Assembly: GCA_910588285.1 (NCBI GenBank)
Contig: CAJUQB010000020.1
Span: forward strand, 1-57,903
Direction of reading: 5' to 3'
From: an uncultured Lachnospiraceae bacterium
GTDB lineage: Bacteria > Bacillota > Clostridia > Lachnospirales > Lachnospiraceae
DNA: 57,903 nt
Shown here: in pieces, positions 34,240 to 41,649 of the stretch
Position numbering within the stretch: position 1 is the first letter of the stretch
Layout of the letters: each line of letters begins with the position of its first letter
Program-made: the position numbers and the translations under genes
Notes under the pieces: model-generated
Told to the model about the DNA's origin: nothing
The model's database searches: none
Seen by the model: only the letters and a program-made list of their open reading frames with translations

Positions 34240-34809
34240 CTATTCCTCCTCCAGATACCGCAGGATCCTGGCCGGGTTCCCGGCGACTACGGCATTGTCC
34301 GGAATATCCTTTGTGACCACAGAGCCGGCCCCAACCACTACATTGCTGCCGATGGTGACGCCGGACAGTACCACGCAGCTGCCGCCAAACCACACATTGT
34401 CCCCAATGGTAATGGGCTTGCCGTAGACATAGTTGGCCACCCGGGTTTTGGCGTCCATGGGATGGTTCACGGTGTAGAGGCAGGTCTGGGGGCCCATCAG
34501 GCAGTTGTCCCCAATGGTGATGGGGGCTGCGTCCAGCATGACGCACTGGAAATTGGCGAAGAAATTCTTCCCCACATGGATATTGAAGCCATAGTCGCAG
34601 TGAAAGGGGGGCTTGATGAAAATATCATCGCCGCAGTCCCCGAATAATTCCTTCAGCAGGGCCAGGCGCTTCTCCGGCTCCTCCTCTGTGGTGGCATTAA
34701 AACGGTCTGCCAGGCTTCGGGCGCGCTTTTTGGCAGCTCCGATTTCCGGGTCGCTGTTCCAGAACATTTCGTTGTCTTTTAGCTTCTGCATTTCTGTTTT
34801 TTCACTCAT
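34240..34809 (-). CDS. Maltose/galactoside-type sugar O-acetyltransferase
   Basis: A 189-residue left-handed beta-helix acetyltransferase. The N-terminal Mac domain (KLKDNEMFWNSDPEIGAAKKRARSLADRFN) is followed by hexapeptide repeats, the catalytic His in CLYTVNHPMDA, and IGDNVWFGGSCVVLSGVTIGSNVVVGAGSVVTKDIP. It transfers acetyl from acetyl-CoA to a sugar hydroxyl. The start at 34809 is chosen because AGGAGAG lies 7 bases upstream. It is a single gene. Confidence 0.93.
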   Translation of the reverse strand: MSEKTEMQKLKDNEMFWNSDPEIGAAKKRARSLADRFNATTEEEPEKRLALLKELFGDCGDDIFIKPPFHCDYGFNIHVGKNFFANFQCVMLDAAPITIGDNCLMGPQTCLYTVNHPMDAKTRVANYVYGKPITIGDNVWFGGSCVVLSGVTIGSNVVVGAGSVVTKDIPDNAVVAGNPARILRYLEEE

Positions 34810-35007
34810 ATTGATCTCTCCTGTACATGGTTGTTCTGCTTTATTTATCATAACACGTCTTTTGCTGGAAATCTATCGGTTTTTTGTCACGGAAAATTCA
34901 CATATGAGATTTATAATAAAAAAAGGAAATTTTATCTTTACGATGAAAATCAGGTATGGTATTCTTGGTAATAAGAGTTTTGAACGAATCGTTGAAAGGA
35001 AAAAGTT

Positions 35008-36339
35008 ATGGACAATCAATGGGAACAGAGAGAAATGTGGCAGCCGGAGGAACCCAGGAAAAGGCACCGGAGCGGATTTGGCGCAGGTGTGCTGGTGGGA
35101 GTTTTGTCTACGATGCTGGTGGTGCTTCTGGCGGGGGCAGTGGCGGCAGGCGCATATATCACTTTGCGCAGGGGGACAGGGTCACAGGGGGATACGGCAG
35201 AGAGACAGACCGGCCAGGGGGGAGACTTGGATACAGGCATGACCTGGAATGCAGACCTGCTGTCTCAGGCAGCCATGATTGACACGTATCTGGATGAATA
35301 CTATATGTACGAGGTGGACCGTGAGGAGCTTCGGGACGGGATGCTGTCAGGTATGGTGGCAGCGCTGGGGGACCCGTATTCCGAATATTACAATGAAGAG
35401 GAGCTGAGTAGCTTTCACGATTCTACCCAGGGGGAATATGTGGGGATTGGAGCGGCAGTTTCCCAGGAGCGCAGCAGCGGAATTGTAAAGATTTCCAGGC
35501 CCTACGAGGGGACGCCCTCCGCCCAGGCGGGGCTTCTGCCCGGGGATGTGATTATTGCGGTCGACGACACCCAGGTCACAGGCATGGATCTTAATCAGGT
35601 GGTCGGCCTGATCAAGGGAGAAGAGGGCACTACGGTGATGATGCATATTTACCGGGAGGAGGGGAACCAATATCTGGATATTGAGGTGACCAGGGCCCAG
35701 GTGGAGATTCCCACCGTGATTCCCAAGATGCTGGAGGGGAATATCGGCTATCTGGAGGTGACAGGCTTTGACGGTGTGACGGCAAAGCAGTTTATTTCCG
35801 CCTATGAATCCCTGCAGGGACAGGGAATGGAGGCAGTGATCGTGGACCTTCGGGACAATGGAGGCGGCCTTGTGGATACGGTGGAGGAGATGCTGGATTT
35901 CCTGCTGCCGGAGGGAACGATTTTCTATGCCCAGGACAAGAACGGAGAGAAATCCATGATCTATGAATCCGATGCGGAGGCTGCGCTGGACATTCCCATG
36001 GTAGTTCTGGTCAATGGCAATACGGCCAGCGCTTCGGAGATTTTCTCCGGAAATATCCAGGCCTTTGGCAAGGGGACCATTGTGGGTACTACGACGTATG
36101 GCAAGGGCGTTATGCAGCAGCTGTTTTACACCAATGAGGAGCGGACGGCAGCAGTGAAGCTGACGGTAGCGGATTACTACATCAACGGGGATAAGAATGT
36201 CAATGGGGGCGGTATTGTTCCGGATGTGGAGGTTGAGCTTTCCGAGGAGGCGTCCAGGCTGGTGGACATTCCAGAGGAGGACGACAACCAGCTCCAGAAG
36301 GGGATAGAGATTCTGAAGGGGCAGATGGCTGGGAATTGA
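35008..36339 (+). CDS. S41 family C-terminal processing peptidase
   Basis: A 443-residue membrane-anchored protease. One N-terminal span (about 30-52) is followed by a PDZ domain (about 130-205, YVGIGAAVSQ ... GLLPGDVIIAVDD) and the peptidase core with catalytic Ser in NGNTASASE and Lys in TTYGKGVMQ. It cleaves proteins near their C-terminus outside the membrane. AAAGGAAAAAG precedes the ATG. Single gene followed by a strong bidirectional terminator. Confidence 0.94.
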   Translation: MDNQWEQREMWQPEEPRKRHRSGFGAGVLVGVLSTMLVVLLAGAVAAGAYITLRRGTGSQGDTAERQTGQGGDLDTGMTWNADLLSQAAMIDTYLDEYYMYEVDREELRDGMLSGMVAALGDPYSEYYNEEELSSFHDSTQGEYVGIGAAVSQERSSGIVKISRPYEGTPSAQAGLLPGDVIIAVDDTQVTGMDLNQVVGLIKGEEGTTVMMHIYREEGNQYLDIEVTRAQVEIPTVIPKMLEGNIGYLEVTGFDGVTAKQFISAYESLQGQGMEAVIVDLRDNGGGLVDTVEEMLDFLLPEGTIFYAQDKNGEKSMIYESDAEAALDIPMVVLVNGNTASASEIFSGNIQAFGKGTIVGTTTYGKGVMQQLFYTNEERTAAVKLTVADYYINGDKNVNGGGIVPDVEVELSEEASRLVDIPEEDDNQLQKGIEILKGQMAGN

Positions 36340-36360
36340 GACGGACATTTGCTTGTGTGA

Positions 36361-36405
36361 ATGAAAACGCCGCATCAGGGAGAGAGCTGATGCGGCGCTT
36401 TCATT
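36361..36405. terminator. Bidirectional terminator between S41 and AAA genes
   Basis: CGCCGCATCAG (36368-36378) and CTGATGCGGCG (36387-36397) form a perfect 11-bp stem, extended by ATGAAAA on the left and CTTTCAT on the right. A/T tracts on both sides allow it to end both convergent transcripts. Confidence 0.9.
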
Positions 36406-36406
36406 G

Positions 36407-38101
36407 TCAGGAGCCGATTAAGATTTTCTTACCTTGAAAAGCAAAGCCATATTTCCGAATCTGTTGGGCGGGGATTCCTCTTTCCAGCAAAAATGTTTCA
36501 TACTTTTTATCTTCAATCTGCTGAAGGGCTGCCTGCACAGTATCTGTAAGCGTTCGCTCCTTTTTGGGATGAAATACCTTAAATTCCAGAATAATAGCAT
36601 CCAGTTTCGGATTTAATGGTTCCAGTACCACATCATACCGGCCATAACCGCTCTCATGGTTGGAAGTAATCATATATTTTCCGCGCAGTTCCACCATAAG
36701 ACCCAATACAAATCCGTGGTAAAAGCGTTCTGGGTTTGTTTCTTCGGATGGTTTTCGTCCGGTATCAAAAGCGCTAAATGTAGTAAGAGCTACCTGGTTC
36801 ATATATACATTCATGCCCTCCACATCATCCAAAAGCAGAGCCTTGATAAAATCATTGTAATCATCCTCGGCTTCCGAAAACCACCCGCTGACCATTTGCT
36901 GAAACATAAGCCGTACCTCGCGGTTCGTTAATGCCAGTTCATATTCAGGGTTCTGATCCTCCGAAATTTCATGATATTCCTGGTGGCTTACTACCCGCAG
37001 ATATCCGCTGGCCAGGAGCAGGCTCCATATGGACTTTGCATTTCCGTTGAGTTGGTTGTATACAATCTGTTCATCTATGGAGGTATACAAATGCTCCCCC
37101 TTTAGCAGCAGTTCAAAGGACTGCTTTACACCTCTTTTTCCTTCGCGGATAAGCTTGCCGGCTAAGCTGTTTTCGCTGGTATTAGCCCAGTACGCAGCAA
37201 ATTTCCCTTTATCCAAATAATTTAAAATAGACCATGGGTTATAGATATCGCTAATCGCTCCGAAAGTAAACCCATCATACCATTCTTTTACCTGCTCTTT
37301 TTCAGTCCTTCCAACTTCATCCATAGCTGCAAATACCTCCTGCTCCGTGAAGCCAAAGCAGGCTGCATATTTGTCAGAGGTAGTTGTCACTATCTCCAGG
37401 TTATTCAGATCAGAGAAGATGGATTCTTTGCTGACGCGGGTGATGCCAGTCATAATGGCCCTCTCCAGCCATGGATTTGTCTTAAAGGTAGAGTTAAACA
37501 GGCTTCTGGTAAACAATGCCAGTTGGTTCCAGAAGCCGTTTATATAAGCTTCCTGCATGGGCGTGTCATACTCATCTAATAAAATGATGACTTTTTTATT
37601 ATAATAGCGGCTCAGATATTTGGAAAGGTTATGAAGGGCCAATGTGGCATCAATATCGTCCATATGAACATTTATACGCTGAAAAAAATCCCGATCTGTT
37701 TTTTCCAGAGCACTGCTTTCCAAAAGAAAGGAATGATCGGCATATAAGTCTGCCAAAATCTGACAAATCTTTTTTCTGACAGCCTGATAGCTGGCTTCTT
37801 TTACATTGGCGAAAGAAAGGCTGAGTACCGGATAGGTTCCCTGCAGGGAGCGAAAACTTTCCTCCTGCCAGATGGAAAGCCCTTCAAATAAATTTCCCTT
37901 TCCGGCATAATTTACAGAAAAGAACTGCTCAGTCATACTCATTGTCAAAGTCTTCCCGAACCGTCGTGGACGTGTGATCAGCGTTACATTGTCACCGCTT
38001 TCCCACCATTCCCGAATGAAGGAAGTTTTATCAATGTAAAAATAATTTTTTTCTCGAATACTGCTGAATGACTGAATGCCGATACCAACTGTACGTGCCA
38101 T
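36407..38101 (-). CDS. AAA-ATPase-like protein with DUF1703 nuclease-fold domain
   Basis: A 564-residue protein. The N-terminus SFSSIREKNYFYIDKTSFI and variant P-loop ITRPRRFGKTLTMSM (about 42-56) mark the AAA-ATPase-like family (PF09820), with Walker B KVIILLDEYDTPM. The C-terminus is DUF1703 (PF08011): YGRYDVVLEPLNPKLDAIILEFKVF with the Asp and E-x-K of the PD-(D/E)XK fold. Family function is unknown; these genes are often in many copies in gut genomes. Low-GC codon use compared with its neighbours hints at recent acquisition. It stands alone, divergent from the SnoaL gene. Confidence 0.9.
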   Translation of the reverse strand: MARTVGIGIQSFSSIREKNYFYIDKTSFIREWWESGDNVTLITRPRRFGKTLTMSMTEQFFSVNYAGKGNLFEGLSIWQEESFRSLQGTYPVLSLSFANVKEASYQAVRKKICQILADLYADHSFLLESSALEKTDRDFFQRINVHMDDIDATLALHNLSKYLSRYYNKKVIILLDEYDTPMQEAYINGFWNQLALFTRSLFNSTFKTNPWLERAIMTGITRVSKESIFSDLNNLEIVTTTSDKYAACFGFTEQEVFAAMDEVGRTEKEQVKEWYDGFTFGAISDIYNPWSILNYLDKGKFAAYWANTSENSLAGKLIREGKRGVKQSFELLLKGEHLYTSIDEQIVYNQLNGNAKSIWSLLLASGYLRVVSHQEYHEISEDQNPEYELALTNREVRLMFQQMVSGWFSEAEDDYNDFIKALLLDDVEGMNVYMNQVALTTFSAFDTGRKPSEETNPERFYHGFVLGLMVELRGKYMITSNHESGYGRYDVVLEPLNPKLDAIILEFKVFHPKKERTLTDTVQAALQQIEDKKYETFLLERGIPAQQIRKYGFAFQGKKILIGS

Positions 38102-38229
38102 TTATCTACCTCCTGAAGCAGGAACCGCGCCTGCTGTTTCTAAATGGTAGCATACAATCGCTGATTTCGCAAGTTGAATCACAAGAACACATTGCTTTTT
38201 GACGTTTCCTGTGCTAGTCTATTAATATA

Positions 38230-38308
38230 GCTGCCTGATAAATGGGGCGTTTCAAAACTGAGATTGGCAACTTGCACTAATTATATCCAGATTGGCAACC
38301 TGTAAAAA
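38230..38308. repeat. Family R repeat, single-ended copy
   Basis: Starts GCTGCCTGATAAATGGGGCG and continues TTTCAAAACTGAGATTGGCA, then ACTTGC and a second ATTGGCAACCTG at 38291. It matches 48270-48340 over about 70 bases, and its first 20 bases match the ends of the 1543-1620 element. No inverted partner end is seen here. It occupies the gap upstream of the SnoaL gene. Confidence 0.65.
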
Positions 38309-38368
38309 CATAGAAAAGTGGCCATTTTTTATTAAAATTATAAAACAGAAAAGAAAAGGAGTATTGCC

Positions 38369-38737
38369 ATGACCAACAAAGAACTGATTCTAAAATTCTA
38401 CGACGAGGTGTTCAACAACTGGGATCTGTCCCACCTGGACGATTATATGCTGGATACCTACATGCAGCACAATGCCGCTGTGAAGGACGGCAAGGAAGGC
38501 TTTCGGGAGTTCGCCGGGAAGTTCCTGGCTATGAAGCCCCATATGGAGATCTCCAGGGTGATCTGCGAGGAGGATATTGTGGTGGTATTTTTCAAATGTA
38601 CCATGGAGGGGAACGGCATGGTCAACAAGGTGTTTGATATGTACCGCATTGAGGACGGCAAACTGGCAGAGCACTGGGACTGCGTGGAGCATGACGTTGG
38701 GGGTATTACGCCGGTAAATGGAAGAAGTTTGTTTTAA
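38369..38737 (+). CDS. SnoaL-like / NTF2-fold protein
   Basis: A 122-residue protein with the SnoaL-like cone-shaped fold pattern: KELILKFYDEVFNNWDLSHLDDYM, YMQHNAAVKDGKEGFREFAGKF and FDMYRIEDGKLAEHWDCVE. Family members include small cyclases, hydrolases and unknown proteins; the exact reaction cannot be told. It is in one operon with the SGNH hydrolase 12 bases downstream. AAAGGAG lies upstream of the ATG. Confidence 0.85.
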   Translation: MTNKELILKFYDEVFNNWDLSHLDDYMLDTYMQHNAAVKDGKEGFREFAGKFLAMKPHMEISRVICEEDIVVVFFKCTMEGNGMVNKVFDMYRIEDGKLAEHWDCVEHDVGGITPVNGRSLF

Positions 38738-38749
38738 GGAGGAATAACA

Positions 38750-39400
38750 ATGGATCAGATTCAGGATTTTATGAAGATGGAGCAGCGTATTAAAAAAGAG
38801 AAGTTCGTGTTTTTGAACCAGCTGGCAAAGAAGGGGGAGACCTTGTTTGTGGGCTCTTCCCTGATGGAGCAGTTTCCGATCAATGAGCTTTTGATGGATC
38901 AGGGAAGCAGCCAAGTTGTTTATAACCGGGGGATTGGCGGTTTTACTACTGCAGATATGCTGGAGGCCATGGAGGAGATGGTATTCGGCCTGGAGCCTTC
39001 CCGGATTTTTATCAATATCGGAACCAACGATATCTCGGCACCGGATTATACCCTGGAGAAGCTGATGGGCAATTACCGCAGGATCTTAACTCAGATCAAA
39101 GAGCGGCTGCCAGAGGCCCAGGTTACGCTGATGGCCTATTATCCGGTAAACGAGACCGACAAGCTTCCGGAGGGCGAGTGGGGCAGGCATATGTTTGACA
39201 GCCGCAACAACGCGAATATCCGGCTTGCCAATGAGGCGGCGGAGAAGCTGGCCCAGGAGCTTGGCTGCCGGTTTGTGAATGTGAATGACGGGCTTACCGA
39301 TGAGCGGGGGATGCTGAAGGCAGAGTATACGGTGGAGGGCGTCCACATGTATGCCAACGCTTACCGGGTGATCCTGGAGAATCTGAAGCCTTATCTGTAA
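38750..39400 (+). CDS. SGNH/GDSL-family esterase
   Basis: A 216-residue cytoplasmic hydrolase with the SGNH blocks: nucleophile segment LFVGSSLMEQF, block II RGIGGFTTADM, block III NIGTNDIS, and the C-terminal GVHMYANAY with the catalytic His. It probably removes acyl groups from sugars or phenolics, fitting a plant-glycoside locus. AAGGAGG precedes the ATG. Complete length. Confidence 0.9.
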   Translation: MDQIQDFMKMEQRIKKEKFVFLNQLAKKGETLFVGSSLMEQFPINELLMDQGSSQVVYNRGIGGFTTADMLEAMEEMVFGLEPSRIFINIGTNDISAPDYTLEKLMGNYRRILTQIKERLPEAQVTLMAYYPVNETDKLPEGEWGRHMFDSRNNANIRLANEAAEKLAQELGCRFVNVNDGLTDERGMLKAEYTVEGVHMYANAYRVILENLKPYL

Positions 39401-39403
39401 CAT

Positions 39404-39511
39404 AAGGAGGAGCAATGGATGCAGGAAGTCCTGGCGGATAACCAGGTGATGGAAGGGGAAATAACTATTATTTGTAGATATCCCTTCCATATCGCTCCAC
39501 CTCGTCCATGA
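39404..39511 (+). pseudogene. Strong ribosome site leading into a truncated reading frame
   Basis: Directly after the SGNH stop, AAGGAGG (39404-39410) is followed 8 bases later by ATG 39419 and a 30-codon frame that stops at 39511, antisense to the end of the UroD-like gene. A perfect ribosome site with no real gene suggests that a third operon member was cut off when the minus-strand genes came to lie here. Chance is the alternative. Confidence 0.35.
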
Positions 39512-40433
39512 AGATATCACGGACCCTGGCATTGGTGAAGATGAATTCGGGAACATAGCGCCCGCCCGGCGCATAGGCATCCATGGCCCGGCGCACCTCC
39601 GCTCGGATCTCCTCTTCCGGAGTATCCGCCCGGTCGATGCGCTGGTTGTCGATGCCGCCCATCAATGTGATCTTATCCCCGTATTCCCTCTTAATCCATG
39701 CCATATCATTGCTGATATTCAGCGGATTGACGGCATCGATACCGATCTCCACCAGATCCGGGATAATGGTGGTGATATACCCGCAGGAGTGATGCTCGTA
39801 AATCTTGCCCTTGCTGTGGATATGGTCGCAGATCCGCTGCTCCACCGGCTTGATAAATTCCCGCCACATGTCCGGCGAGAAGAACAGGTTGGCAGAGCTG
39901 CCCCAGTCATCGTGCATATGGATCACATCTGGATCCACTGCTTCGCAGGCAATGTCAATGCATTTCAGCTTATATTCACACATAGCATGTAAAAATCCAT
40001 GGACTGCCTCCGGATCATCGTAGAAGGCGCACAGGGCATCCTCCATGCCAAGGAGCTGATTCATCCGTTCCCAGGCGCCGGAGAGAAACAGCACATGGGT
40101 AACATAGTCCTGGGGATGGTCAATGGATGCCCACATTTGCTTTAAAATATCCCCGGCATGCATTGCCTCAGGATCCGGAAAGGTTACCTGTTCCCTCCAG
40201 CTGGAGATATCCTCCAGGGCCTGATAGCCTGGCGTAACCATGGAGCCGTCCAGGCCGGGATCCGGGCCAAGGCGGGTCCAGCGTACGCCCCAGGCGTCAT
40301 AGCCCTCGGGATCCGGGCCGAAATAGCGCTCGCCGGGGAACACCACCCCGATAGAAGCTTTTGTCTTAGGCGGGATAAATTCCGGCATTTCGCCTCGATA
40401 AGCGGCCAGAAGCGCTTCTCTGTAAGTCTGCAT
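39468..40433 (-). CDS. UroD-like family protein (Zn/corrinoid methyltransferase type), copy 1
   Basis: A 321-residue TIM-barrel protein of the uroporphyrinogen decarboxylase superfamily: DAWGVRW, LEDISSWREQVTFPDPEA, and IYEHHSCGYITTIIPDLVEIGIDAVNPL. The H-x-C motif (His215, Cys217) is the zinc-binding pair of MtaA/MtbA/CmuA-type methyltransferases rather than a UroD feature. No corrinoid protein or heme genes are nearby, so demethylation of a methoxylated compound is only a hypothesis. The paralogue is at 48614-49588. It lies downstream of the LysR gene on the same strand. Confidence 0.82.
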   Translation of the reverse strand: MQTYREALLAAYRGEMPEFIPPKTKASIGVVFPGERYFGPDPEGYDAWGVRWTRLGPDPGLDGSMVTPGYQALEDISSWREQVTFPDPEAMHAGDILKQMWASIDHPQDYVTHVLFLSGAWERMNQLLGMEDALCAFYDDPEAVHGFLHAMCEYKLKCIDIACEAVDPDVIHMHDDWGSSANLFFSPDMWREFIKPVEQRICDHIHSKGKIYEHHSCGYITTIIPDLVEIGIDAVNPLNISNDMAWIKREYGDKITLMGGIDNQRIDRADTPEEEIRAEVRRAMDAYAPGGRYVPEFIFTNARVRDIFMDEVERYGRDIYK

Positions 40434-40676
40434 ATAAAATCCTCACTTTCTTAGTATGAGCTGCCCCAGGCAGCGAGCCAAGCGGCTGCCTGCAGCGGAG
40501 CCTTTGAGTGTTTTGATTATTATACATGAAAAAGCAGCAAAACCACAAATCCAAAAAAATTGCAGACTATCAAGTATAAATTGATAATCGTTGCAATTCA
40601 CGGCCGGCCGAGAACTGTAACGCATCCAGCCCATTGAAAAGTCGCCTGACGGCGAGGGGCTGGATGCAGGCAACCG

Positions 40677-41555
40677 CTATTTTACATAATGCTCTGCCAC
40701 ATATGCCAGCAAAGCCTTCAAATCCAGTATTGAGTGGTGCGCAGCAGCACATATGGTAGAAAAGGAGAATTGATACTCTTGGGGAAGGGGAAAAAATCGG
40801 TAGCTGCCCTGGTCGTGATACTCAAAGGTGGGAGGGCAGACGGCAAAGGTGCGGCCGTTTTCCAGGGTGGCCAGAAGCGTGTCAAAGTCAGCCACCTGCC
40901 GGATGCTTTTGCACTGTACCCGGCTATAGAAGCCGTCCTCAGAGCTGGGATAAGCAGAGCGCAGCTGTACCATATCAGCGTCTGCCATGTCTGCGGCAGT
41001 GACAAGCTTCTTACGGGCCCAGGGATGGTTGTGGGACACGATGATCTCAGCCGGAACTGTCAGCAGGGAGACTGACTGGTAGGAGCCCAGAGAAAAGGAG
41101 GAGTCTACATTGGTGAGACAGAGCTCCAGCCGTCCCTCATCCATGTATTTCCAGATCGTGCCAAGGTCAGTGGAAATGATCTCCAGCTCCGAGTTGGGGC
41201 TGTATTCCTGGAGCAATTCCAGCCAGGGGTTTACAAGCTCCTTTTTGGGAAGCCCACGAAAAAAACCCACCCGAAGGAGGTTGGCCTGACGGGAGAGGTG
41301 CTGGGTGACTTCCTGCTCGGCCTGAAGAAAGGCGGCCAGGACAGGGGCAAACTTCTGGCAGCAGAACAGGCCGGCCTCTGTCAGGGTTACCCTTCTGGTG
41401 GTTCTGGTAAACAGAGGCATTCCAAGCTCCTGCTCCAGCTGGGCGATTTGCTGGGTCAATGCCTGCGGGGAGATATAGAGCTCCCGGGCTGCCTCCGTAA
41501 AGCTCAATTTTTCTGCAGTTTTTAAAAAATAGGTTATTTTTCGGAAATCCATCAT
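40677..41555 (-). CDS. LysR family transcriptional regulator
   Basis: A 292-residue protein. The N-terminal winged helix (MDFRKITYFLKTAEKLSFTEAARELYISPQALTQQIAQLEQELG) is followed by the substrate-binding fold (LLRVGFFRG ...). It reads in the direction of the UroD-like gene 243 bases downstream and is divergent from the AraC-GH39 gene, so it may control either. The tandem MM start leaves one residue uncertain. Confidence 0.92.
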   Translation of the reverse strand: MMDFRKITYFLKTAEKLSFTEAARELYISPQALTQQIAQLEQELGMPLFTRTTRRVTLTEAGLFCCQKFAPVLAAFLQAEQEVTQHLSRQANLLRVGFFRGLPKKELVNPWLELLQEYSPNSELEIISTDLGTIWKYMDEGRLELCLTNVDSSFSLGSYQSVSLLTVPAEIIVSHNHPWARKKLVTAADMADADMVQLRSAYPSSEDGFYSRVQCKSIRQVADFDTLLATLENGRTFAVCPPTFEYHDQGSYRFFPLPQEYQFSFSTICAAAHHSILDLKALLAYVAEHYVK

Positions 41556-41593
41556 AGCTATACTATACGTTTTTTTCCGGAGCTTGTCAATTC

Positions 41594-41610
41594 ATTGCTA
41601 TGAGCGGCCC
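41594..41610. repeat. Fragment of family G repeat
   Basis: ATTGCTATGAGCGGCCC matches 16 of 17 bases of the right arm of family G copies (12084-12100 and 19184-19200). It lies in the LysR/AraC divergent gap. Possibly a decayed element; a chance match of this length is unlikely but the rest of the element is absent. Confidence 0.4.
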
Positions 41611-41649
41611 AAAGGCGTATAATATAAAATACTTGGAAAGGAGAGGCAT

